Program-made: the position numbers and the translations under genes
Shown: positions 1-6,746 of the stretch, in pieces
Layout of the letters: each line of letters begins with the position of its first letter
Numbering within the stretch: the stretch's first letter is position 1
The notes under the pieces: model-generated
Databases searched by the model: none
What the model was told of the DNA's origin: nothing
What the model saw: only the letters and a program-made list of their open reading frames with translations
Source: Halioglobus maricola
Lineage (GTDB): Bacteria; Pseudomonadota; Gammaproteobacteria; Pseudomonadales; Halieaceae
DNA length: 64,000 nucleotides
Assembly (NCBI RefSeq): GCF_009388985.1
Contig: NZ_CP036422.1
Span: 1,378,501 to 1,442,500, forward strand
Direction of reading: 5' to 3'

Positions 1-90
1 CTTGGCTGATGTTTGAATACAGGGATTTGTTGTGGCGCATATTCTGGGGGTAAGCAGGGCATGGCACCATGACATGCGGCATCATCGAAA

Positions 91-119
91 TAGGCATTAC
101 CAGACAATTGGCGTATAGT
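91..119 (+). promoter_or_regulatory. Candidate sigma70 promoter for the first AraC gene
   Basis: A TAGGCA box at 91-96 (4 of 6 to TTGACA) and TATAGT at 114-119 (5 of 6 to TATAAT) are separated by 17 bases. The start codon of the downstream regulator at 152 lies about 26 bases past the expected transcription start. This is consensus matching by eye only. Confidence 0.4.
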
Positions 120-151
120 TCCGGAAAATTTGAATCAGGTTCCCTACTGCC

Positions 152-1159
152 ATGCAGGCTGCGTCGGTTTCCAACGAATACGTAAAGTCATTGCTAAAAG
201 GCGCAATAAAGCGAGGCTACGACCCCGGTGAGATTCTGGCGAACCAGGGGCTCCCCAGGAGTATTCTTACGAATCCGCGATTCCGGATATCGACATTGCA
301 GTTCGCGGAACTCAATCAAGCACTAACTGAGCTTATGGACGATGAGTTGGTCGGGTTGGCAGCCAAACCCAGCCCTGTCGGCACCCTGGCGTTAATGAGC
401 CGCGCCTCGTTGAGCTGTGACACCTTTTGGGAATCGCTCCAGGTCTGGCGGGAATGCTTGAATCTGATGGACAACAGCATGTCTGCCGAGACAATGACCA
501 CGGCCAAGGGCGGTCTGATAGCGATGCAGTGTGAAAAAGCCGCGGACATCAATGACAATTATCTCATCGAATCCCAGCTGTCGGGTTGCCATCGCTTTCA
601 CTGCTGGCTGGCGAACGATTTTGTCCCGATTGAACGCGTTGATCTGGCTTTTGCCGAACCTGCCTTTAGTGCGGAGCACCGCTACGTGTTTTACGGTGCT
701 CCCGTGTATTATTCCCAGCCGCACAATGCCATGTATTTCGGGCGGGAGTCGCTCGAGATAAAGAACCTGCGAGATCGCGATGCGCTGGAGGAACTGCTGT
801 CCAGTCCGCTGGCGCATATGATGCGTCTGCCACGGCAGAGTAGCTCGCTCTCCATCAAGGTGCGGCTATGGATGGAGAAGAGCTTTCGGGAAGGGCGTGG
901 AACGGCCCAGATGGATTTGGCCTGTTCGGATCTGGCCATGACCGAACAGACCATGCGCAGGCACTTAAGAGCGGAAGGAAACACGTTCCAGCAGCTTAAA
1001 GAAGATACCCGCAGGGACATGGCAATCCATTTTATCAAGCACTCCGACCTGAGCATTGAGAAAATCGCTTTTCGGCTCGGGTTCGCGGAAGCCAGTACTT
1101 TTATTCGCTCGTTCAAAAGATGGATGGGTGTTACGCCGCTGGCTTATCGCAAACTCTGA
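152..1159 (+). CDS. AraC-family transcriptional regulator (OruR-like)
   Basis: This 335-residue protein has the layout of the large AraC regulators related to OruR/ArgR: an effector-sensing N-terminal domain of about 200 residues and a C-terminal double helix-turn-helix from about residue 235. The second helix-turn-helix is clear around the segment LSIEKIAFRLGFAEASTF, and the protein ends in the usual GVTPLAYRK. It is the same length as the regulator at 9641-10648 and clearly related to it. It is the first gene on this strand and is followed 90 bases later by an NAD(P)-binding protein, a possible target. The effector cannot be read from the sequence. The ribosome site before the ATG is poor. 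Confidence 0.9.
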   Translation: MQAASVSNEYVKSLLKGAIKRGYDPGEILANQGLPRSILTNPRFRISTLQFAELNQALTELMDDELVGLAAKPSPVGTLALMSRASLSCDTFWESLQVWRECLNLMDNSMSAETMTTAKGGLIAMQCEKAADINDNYLIESQLSGCHRFHCWLANDFVPIERVDLAFAEPAFSAEHRYVFYGAPVYYSQPHNAMYFGRESLEIKNLRDRDALEELLSSPLAHMMRLPRQSSSLSIKVRLWMEKSFREGRGTAQMDLACSDLAMTEQTMRRHLRAEGNTFQQLKEDTRRDMAIHFIKHSDLSIEKIAFRLGFAEASTFIRSFKRWMGVTPLAYRKL

Positions 1160-1249
1160 CAGGGGTTTGTTCTATAGAGCAGGAATCACCCAAATTCTTG
1201 TGCAAAAATAATGGCGAAGGCAACGCCGAAAATTTCCCTTGGAGGGACG

Positions 1250-2074
1250 ATGACGATCCTGCGTAACGTAATCTTCGCTTTGGTTTTTATTTTATTGGTA
1301 ACGATCGCCGCGCTGAATCTCTGGGGTATGTTGACCCTCGGCACCCTGAACCCATCTGAGACCGCCGAACGCGATCCAGCAGCCAATCGTGTGGTGATGG
1401 TGTTTGGTGCTACCGGGTCTGTGGGTGATGGCTTGCTCAAGGCCGCTATGCTCGCCCCGGAAGTCGAGACAATCTACGCGGTAACGCGACGTATGTCGCC
1501 GCGCCTCGAAGAGGGGGCCGCAAGCGGTCGGGTCAAGGTCATCATGCATAAGGATTTTACTGACTACTCCACGCTGACAGAACAGCTGGCCGAGGTGAAT
1601 ACTGTCCTTTGGGGCCTGGGCACCACGTCTGTGGGTGCAGACCCGGAAACTTATCGTTGGATTCATGTGGATTTCCCCGTCTCATTTGTCGAAGCCTGGC
1701 TGGCAACCCGCACCGCGGGGCCGATGGCCTTCCACAATGTCACCGGTATGGGTACGGGTGAAGCAGAGGATGCCCAATGGGCTAAAGACAAGGGATTCGC
1801 TGAGCGTCGAGTTTCCGAACTCGCTGAAGGTACAGGCCTTCGCACCTTTGGCCATCACTCCGGGCTAGTCCGGCCCACCAGCGAGAATGCCAACTGGCTT
1901 ACCTACATCCTTGAATGGCTGGCGACGCCGGGCCACCTGGTCATTCGCGGTGTCGATCTGGGCAGGGCGATGTTCGAGATCAGCGCAAGGGTGGAAGAGG
2001 TTCCCAATGGGGCTGTGATAGATAACCTGGACGCGATTCGCTACGCAAAAATCTACAACGCTCGAGTTGAGTAG
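1250..2074 (+). CDS. Membrane-anchored NAD(P)-binding Rossmann protein
   Basis: I choose the ATG at 1250 (274 residues) because GGAGGG lies just before it; an in-frame ATG at 1211 would add 13 residues without a ribosome site. Residues about 4-30 form one hydrophobic segment, followed by a Rossmann dinucleotide motif GATGSVG at 53-59. The body resembles atypical short-chain dehydrogenases or NAD(P)H-binding epimerase-like proteins. No classical YxxxK pair is obvious, so the substrate and even catalytic activity are uncertain. It may be co-transcribed with the AraC gene upstream. It faces the alpha/beta hydrolase at 2087 with only 12 bases between stops. Confidence 0.75.
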   Translation: MTILRNVIFALVFILLVTIAALNLWGMLTLGTLNPSETAERDPAANRVVMVFGATGSVGDGLLKAAMLAPEVETIYAVTRRMSPRLEEGAASGRVKVIMHKDFTDYSTLTEQLAEVNTVLWGLGTTSVGADPETYRWIHVDFPVSFVEAWLATRTAGPMAFHNVTGMGTGEAEDAQWAKDKGFAERRVSELAEGTGLRTFGHHSGLVRPTSENANWLTYILEWLATPGHLVIRGVDLGRAMFEISARVEEVPNGAVIDNLDAIRYAKIYNARVE

Positions 2075-2086
2075 GCGCGGGGCTTG

Positions 2087-2953
2087 TTACTTTCCCAGCG
2101 CCTTTGCAATATGCTCTGCGACCAGAGCGGGATCTTGCATGGGGATAAAGTGATTCATCTCCGGGAGGTAAACCTCTTCACAGTTGGCCAAGCTCTGTGC
2201 CAATTCTGGCCAGGTCGGGGAGCCGGCAAGATCGGTAAGATCTATACCCTTGTATTCAGCACGTAACAGGGTGATCGGCAACCGCAGCTTTGGCAGGTCT
2301 TCGAGCACTGCATCGCTGTAGGCCTGGCTGACGTAGACCGAGGCCTCATTCAGTGGGTCGCAGGCTAACTGGCGGTATTCCTCCTCCGATTCAGGATGCA
2401 GGGCATAGTCGCAGTAGTCGCGCAATACATCTCTGTCCCAGGTTGAAAACGGCTCTTTGTTGGCGAAGCGAGAGAACATTTCATTCGCATCCTGCCATTG
2501 GTTTTTACGCCGGCTTACCGGGTGATCCTTGGCACTGAAACTGGCGGAAAATTCCTGTGCGACTTTATAAGTTTCTGGCGCTGTGATTACGGGGTCAATC
2601 AGCAGAATTTCCCGAAAGTGGTCAGGTAGCGCCGCCGCCGCGCGTGCGATGAGATAACCGCCAATCGAGTGGCCAACCCCGATGACATTGCTCAGGTCGA
2701 GGCGTCGAACCAGTTTAATGATGTCTTCGCTGAGTACGTTCCAGTCTACCTCGCCAATACTGCCACTGCGGCCGTGATGGCGAAGGTCAACTGCGTAGAT
2801 GTGCTGGCCTGGCAGTCGGCTGACCACCTGGTTCCAGCAGCGGCTGTGAAAGCCTGTGGCGTGGAGGAGCAATACCGGATGGCCGGAACCCGGCCATTCG
2901 GTCACTGCAAGTTCTACATCACCAATATCGAGGTGATATTCCCTTGTTTCCAT
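2087..2953 (-). CDS. Alpha/beta-fold hydrolase
   Basis: This 288-residue protein has the alpha/beta hydrolase layout: an HATGFH oxyanion-type segment near residue 31, the nucleophile elbow GHSIGG with Ser96, and a late His near residue 268 in EMNHF. It is probably an esterase, thioesterase or C-C hydrolase. The start at 2953 gives a protein beginning METREYHL. A longer reading to 3013 would lie inside the thiolase gene and is unlikely. It is the last gene of the leftward operon kinase, hydratase, thiolase, hydrolase, 11 bases after the thiolase stop, so a role in the same acyl-CoA pathway is inferred. A striking palindrome lies across the junction. Confidence 0.85.
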   Translation of the reverse strand: METREYHLDIGDVELAVTEWPGSGHPVLLLHATGFHSRCWNQVVSRLPGQHIYAVDLRHHGRSGSIGEVDWNVLSEDIIKLVRRLDLSNVIGVGHSIGGYLIARAAAALPDHFREILLIDPVITAPETYKVAQEFSASFSAKDHPVSRRKNQWQDANEMFSRFANKEPFSTWDRDVLRDYCDYALHPESEEEYRQLACDPLNEASVYVSQAYSDAVLEDLPKLRLPITLLRAEYKGIDLTDLAGSPTWPELAQSLANCEEVYLPEMNHFIPMQDPALVAEHIAKALGK

Positions 2954-2956
2954 CAC

Positions 2957-2977
2957 CGAGCGGATCAGATCCGCTCG
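2957..2977 (-). repeat. Perfect inverted repeat at the thiolase/hydrolase junction
   Basis: Two perfectly complementary 10-base arms, CGAGCGGATC at 2957-2966 and GATCCGCTCG at 2968-2977, flank one central base. The element covers the last codons and the TGA stop of the thiolase and ends 4 bases before the hydrolase start at 2953. In RNA it would fold as a 7-bp GC-rich stem with a 7-base loop carrying the stop codon. No T-tract follows, so it is not a standard terminator. It may stabilise or separate the two messages, or be a protein-binding site. Confidence 0.7.
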
Positions 2978-4200
2978 ATGATAATGGCCGGAGCCATGCC
3001 GCCGGCTGCACACATGGTCACCAGGCCGAACTGTTTGCCCTGGCGCTCCAGTTCGTCCAGCGCGGTGTTGATCAGCAGGGATCCGGTGGCGCCGATCGGA
3101 TGGCCCAGAGCCATGGCACCGCCATTGATGTTGACCTTGTCGCGGTCCAGGTTCAGGTCGCGCATGAATTTCTCGGATACCACGGAGAAGGCTTCATTGA
3201 TTTCCCAGACGTCGATGTCGTCGACCGTGAGGCCGGCCTTGGCCAGCACACGCTTGGCGGCAGGTACCGGGGCGTTCAGCATCAATGTGGGGCAGTCGCC
3301 CTGGTTGGCCATAGCGACGATCCGTGCACGAGGCTTCCAGTCCTGCGCTTTGGCATAGTCAGGCGAGGCCAGCAGCAGTGCACCGGCGCCATCGACAACA
3401 CCGGAGGAATTGCCTGCGTGGTGGAAGTGCTGGATATCGATATCGGGGTAGCGGGAGTTGACCAGCTGGCGATAGGTGAGACCTGATTCATCCAGCGGGT
3501 AGTCGGCAATCGGCGCGAAGGATGCCTGCAGTTCTCCTAGGCCTTCCAGAGTGGTCTGGGGGCGGGGAAACTCTTCCTTGTCCAGCACCAGTTCGCCATC
3601 GATGTTGTACACAGGTACCAGGCTCTTGGCGAAGCGGTCTTCTGCTATTGCGCGAGCGGCTTTCTGTTGGCTGTCGTAGGCGTTTTGGTCCAGTGCTTCG
3701 CGGGTGATGCCTTCCATTGTGGCAATGGCATCCGCGCAAACACCCTGGTGGGGCTGGGGGTGCATGGCGCGCAGCTTCATATTGCCGTTGTCCATAAACA
3801 TGGATGGCGTAGCGCCTTCCTCGCCGTAGGTGGACATCATCTCGGCGCCGCCGCCAATTACCACATCTTCACTGCCTGACATGATGTTCATTGCGGCGAG
3901 ATTCACAGACGTGATACCAGAGCCGCAGAAGCGGTCCAGGGTGACACCGGAAGAGGTGATATCGTAGCCGGCTTCCAACGCAGCCATGCGCGCGAGGTCG
4001 CCGGACTGGCGTCCGCGCTGGGAACTGGTGCCGAAAATGATGTCGCCGACATCGGCCGTGTTCAAGTTGGTGCGGTCACGCAGTGCTTCCAGTACGATGG
4101 CACCCAGATGTTGCGGGTGCTCGTTGGCCAGGGAGCCTTTACCTTTCTTGCCAATACCGCGAGGTGTGCGGCAGGCGTCAATAATCCATGCTTCGGTCAT
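2965..4200 (-). CDS. Thiolase (acetyl-CoA C-acyltransferase family)
   Basis: The 411-residue product is a full-length thiolase, which cleaves a 3-ketoacyl-CoA with CoA or runs the reverse condensation. The nucleophile Cys92 is in DRFCGSGITS, the catalytic His367 in GHPIGATG, and the second Cys397 in CAAGGMAPA, so all three active-site positions are present. The ATG at 4200 follows the hydratase stop by 12 bases. It sits in an operon with an enoyl-CoA hydratase and an APH-like kinase, which supports beta-oxidation rather than polyhydroxybutyrate synthesis. Chain length and branching preference cannot be decided from the sequence. Confidence 0.93.
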   Translation of the reverse strand: MTEAWIIDACRTPRGIGKKGKGSLANEHPQHLGAIVLEALRDRTNLNTADVGDIIFGTSSQRGRQSGDLARMAALEAGYDITSSGVTLDRFCGSGITSVNLAAMNIMSGSEDVVIGGGAEMMSTYGEEGATPSMFMDNGNMKLRAMHPQPHQGVCADAIATMEGITREALDQNAYDSQQKAARAIAEDRFAKSLVPVYNIDGELVLDKEEFPRPQTTLEGLGELQASFAPIADYPLDESGLTYRQLVNSRYPDIDIQHFHHAGNSSGVVDGAGALLLASPDYAKAQDWKPRARIVAMANQGDCPTLMLNAPVPAAKRVLAKAGLTVDDIDVWEINEAFSVVSEKFMRDLNLDRDKVNINGGAMALGHPIGATGSLLINTALDELERQGKQFGLVTMCAAGGMAPAIIIERI

Positions 4201-4212
4201 CTGTCTGATTCC

Positions 4213-4983
4213 TTATTTGCCTTTCCAGTTAGGGGCGCGTTTTTCGGCGAAAGCGGTGGCGCCCTCGATGGCGTCTTCGCTGGTGAAGACGGGGTTAACA
4301 ATATCCTGCTGGTTTGCCCACATATTGTCAGCGGTCCAATCGCCCGACTCGACGATAACCTGTTTGCTCAGTTTGACAGCCAGCGGTCCGTTGGCACTGA
4401 TCGTAGCGGCCAACGCTTTGGCGCCTTCCAGAGCGGTGCCTGCCGGAACCACGCGATTGATCAGGCCTATTTCGGACGCTTTCGCTGAATCGATGAAGTC
4501 ACCGGTCAGAGCCATCTCCATAGCCAGTCGCGGGGGCACTTGCTTCGGTAGGCGGACGAGGCCGCCTGCGGCGGCTGCCAGGCCACGTTTGACTTCAGGA
4601 ATACCAAATTTAGCGTTGTCGGCGGCAACAATCAGGTCGCAGCTAATCATCACTTCCAGGCCGCCGGCGAGCGCAAAACCCTCAACGGCAGCGATCAGTG
4701 GCTTCTTCGGGGGCGCTTCTACAAAACCGCAGAAACCGCGACCAGGCAGCATGGGCAGCTCACCGGTCACGAATGCCTTGAGGTCCATGCCCGCACAGAA
4801 AGTGTTGTCTGCGCCAGTAATGATGCCGACGCGAATGTCGTCGTTGCTGTCCAGTTCATCCATGGCAGCGGCAACGCCCTCAGCCATGGCTTTGTTGACG
4901 GCGTTTTTTGCTTTGCCGCGGTTCAGGGTGATGGTCATTACGCCATCGGCGACGTCTACGAGTACTGCTTGTTCTTCAGACAT
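4213..4983 (-). CDS. Enoyl-CoA hydratase/isomerase (crotonase family)
   Basis: This 256-residue crotonase-fold protein carries the oxyanion-hole segment CAGMDL at 63-68. Both acidic residues used by true hydratases are present: Glu110 in AGGLEV and Glu130 in FGIPEV. It therefore probably adds water across trans-2-enoyl-CoA. A clear AGGAG ribosome site precedes the ATG at 4983. It lies 24 bases after the kinase gene and 12 before the thiolase in the same operon. The crotonase at 15088 lacks the first Glu, so the two are unlikely to be redundant. Confidence 0.92.
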   Translation of the reverse strand: MSEEQAVLVDVADGVMTITLNRGKAKNAVNKAMAEGVAAAMDELDSNDDIRVGIITGADNTFCAGMDLKAFVTGELPMLPGRGFCGFVEAPPKKPLIAAVEGFALAGGLEVMISCDLIVAADNAKFGIPEVKRGLAAAAGGLVRLPKQVPPRLAMEMALTGDFIDSAKASEIGLINRVVPAGTALEGAKALAATISANGPLAVKLSKQVIVESGDWTADNMWANQQDIVNPVFTSEDAIEGATAFAEKRAPNWKGK

Positions 4984-5007
4984 TGGTTTTCTCCTTTGCG
5001 GTGTAAA

Positions 5008-6024
5008 TCAGTCGATTAATGCGGCTGTGAGTTCGGCCAGTGGTTTAACCATGGCGCCTCTTGCCTTGGCCTCTTTGCTGGATGCATTGCCCTGGTGCGC
5101 GCGCATGGCGACACCTTGCAGAATGGCTGCCAGACGAAATAGCGAGAAAACAATGTAGAAGTTCCAGTTCTCGATCTTGCCGCGGCCGGTGCGTTCGCAA
5201 TATTTGGCGATGTACTCTTCGTCCGAGGGAATGCCCAGCGCGGCCCGGTCGGCCCCCTGCAGACCCTGGATGCCGCCCATGCCGGGTAGCTTCCAGGCTG
5301 CGCACTGGTTGGCGAGGTCCGCCAAAGGGTTGCCTAGGGTAGAGAGTTCCCAGTCGAGCACTGCGATGGCGTGGTTCTGTGAAGCGTGGAACATCAGGTT
5401 GTCCAGGCGATAGTCGCCGTGGACGATTCCCAGGCGACCATCGTCTTCGGGCATGTTTTGCGCCAGATAATCGATCAGGCGGTCCATGTCAGGAATCTTT
5501 TCCAACTCGGAGGCGCGATACTGTTTGGTCCAGCGGTTGAGTTGGCGTTCGAAATAGTTGCCGGGGCGACCGTAGTCGCTAAGGCCGACTGCATCGATAT
5601 CGACGTTGTGCAGGGCCGCCATGGCGGCATTCATGCTGTCGAAGATTTCAGCCCTGTCGCTATTGCTGGCGTCAGGCAGCGCGGGATCCCAGAGAATCCG
5701 GCCATCCAGATACTCCATAACGTAGAACATGGAGCCGATGACTGATTCGTCCTCGCACAGGGTGTAAGTGCGAGGTACCGGTACATCAGTGTCATAGAGA
5801 GCGCTGATGACGCGGAATTCCCGGTCTACAGCGTGGGCGGATTTCAATAGCTCGCCCGGTGGCTTGCGGCGCAGCACATAGTGCTTGTCACCGGATGTCA
5901 GTTTGAACGTGGGGTTGGATTGGCCGCCAGCAAATTTTTCGGCGGTCAACGGGCCTTCCATGTCGGGAATGTGGTCAGTCAGGTATTCCCTGAGCTTGGA
6001 GATATCGAGATCTTGTGTGCTCAT
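5008..6024 (-). CDS. APH-like phosphotransferase of the ACAD10/11 type
   Basis: The 338-residue protein has the aminoglycoside-phosphotransferase/choline-kinase fold: a Brenner motif HGDYRLDN and a metal-binding DWELSTLG motif in the second half. It belongs to the branch that accompanies acyl-CoA genes. Related proteins (the N-terminal domain of ACAD10/11, and LvaA) phosphorylate 4-hydroxyacyl-CoAs so that the hydroxyl group can be removed. That makes a hydroxyacyl-CoA kinase role plausible; this is family knowledge, not proof. It is the first gene of the leftward operon with hydratase, thiolase and hydrolase. No acyl-CoA dehydrogenase is in this operon, but one is encoded at 11957. Confidence 0.85.
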   Translation of the reverse strand: MSTQDLDISKLREYLTDHIPDMEGPLTAEKFAGGQSNPTFKLTSGDKHYVLRRKPPGELLKSAHAVDREFRVISALYDTDVPVPRTYTLCEDESVIGSMFYVMEYLDGRILWDPALPDASNSDRAEIFDSMNAAMAALHNVDIDAVGLSDYGRPGNYFERQLNRWTKQYRASELEKIPDMDRLIDYLAQNMPEDDGRLGIVHGDYRLDNLMFHASQNHAIAVLDWELSTLGNPLADLANQCAAWKLPGMGGIQGLQGADRAALGIPSDEEYIAKYCERTGRGKIENWNFYIVFSLFRLAAILQGVAMRAHQGNASSKEAKARGAMVKPLAELTAALID

Positions 6025-6072
6025 ATTTTGCTCTTTGTCGCTAGGAATTGGCCGAGAAAGCCGTCACGAAGT

Positions 6073-6129
6073 CTGTGGTCTGACGGGGCAGGTGCCAATG
6101 ACGCAGTGAGACAATAAAATAGACCACAG
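6073..6129. repeat. Perfect 9-bp inverted repeat in the kinase/sprT divergent region
   Basis: CTGTGGTCT at 6073-6081 is repeated in exact inverse complement as AGACCACAG at 6121-6129, with 39 bases between. It lies upstream of the leftward acyl-CoA operon. It could be two oppositely oriented binding sites for one regulator. The spacing is long for a transcript hairpin. Confidence 0.45.
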
Positions 6130-6144
6130 GTGACAGCTTCGCGA

Positions 6145-6166
6145 GACCGGCTCTGTTAAGCTGGTC
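6145..6166. promoter_or_regulatory. Candidate operator palindrome between the kinase operon and sprT-like gene
   Basis: GACCGGCT at 6145-6152 and AGCTGGTC at 6159-6166 form an 8-bp inverted repeat with one mismatch and a 6-base centre. Size and position, 26 bases before the sprT-like GTG start and between divergent genes, fit a dimeric repressor site. AGCTGGTC matches the first half of the E. coli FadR site but the second half does not, so I do not name the regulator. Confidence 0.4.
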
Positions 6167-6191
6167 GTATAGTTTGAGCGATATCTAATTA

Positions 6192-6746
6192 GTGATTGAT
6201 CCTATCGACCCAGAACAGCGCGAGCGGGTACTCGAGCGCACCGAATATTTCATTGCCTCTGCAGAGGAGGTGCTGGAACGACCGTTTGACCGTATCCCGG
6301 TGCATTTTGACCTCCGCGGCACCACAGCAGGCATGTTTCGTGCCGATGGTCGTAAGCGGGAGATCCGTTACAACCCGTGGATATTTGCCAAGTACTGGGA
6401 TCTCAACTTCGAGGGCACAGTGCCCCATGAGGTAGCCCATTATATTGTGCACGAGGTTTACGGGCCGCGCCGTGTGAAGCCCCACGGTCAGGAGTGGCGG
6501 GCGTTAATGGATTATTTTGGCGCCGACCCGGAGGTGACTTTCAAGCTGGACGTGGATGATATCCCACAGCGGCGCCAGCGTACTCACCCCTATCGATGTG
6601 ATTGCCGCGAGCACCAGGTTTCTACCACGCGGCATAATAGGATGCTGAAAGGTACCGGGCAGTACGTCTGTCGATATTGCAGTACCCGGTTGGTGTATGC
6701 CCCCGACGATACTTTGCCTGAATTTTCGCTGGCAGGGTCGCCCTAG
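6192..6746 (+). CDS. SprT-like zinc metallopeptidase-family protein
   Basis: This 184-residue protein resembles SprT. It has a zinc-peptidase HExxH motif (HEVAH, residues 79-83) in the segment VPHEVAHYIVHEVYG, and a C-terminal zinc ribbon with paired cysteines (CDC and CRYC). SprT-family proteins share the fold of Spartan, the eukaryotic DNA-protein crosslink protease, but the bacterial role is poorly known. The start is a GTG at 6192. The length is close to the E. coli SprT of about 165 residues. It is transcribed alone and its stop overlaps the stop of the convergent DUF748 gene in a shared CTAG. Confidence 0.85.
   Translation: MIDPIDPEQRERVLERTEYFIASAEEVLERPFDRIPVHFDLRGTTAGMFRADGRKREIRYNPWIFAKYWDLNFEGTVPHEVAHYIVHEVYGPRRVKPHGQEWRALMDYFGADPEVTFKLDVDDIPQRRQRTHPYRCDCREHQVSTTRHNRMLKGTGQYVCRYCSTRLVYAPDDTLPEFSLAGSP

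Noticed and set aside
3986-5158. 390-residue plus-strand open frame across the thiolase and hydratase
   Set aside because: It is antisense to two well supported genes, rich in Ser, Ala and Arg, and has no recognisable domain.
6159-6166. FadR operator before the acyl-CoA operon
   Set aside because: Only AGCTGGTC agrees with the FadR site; the second half-site does not match.
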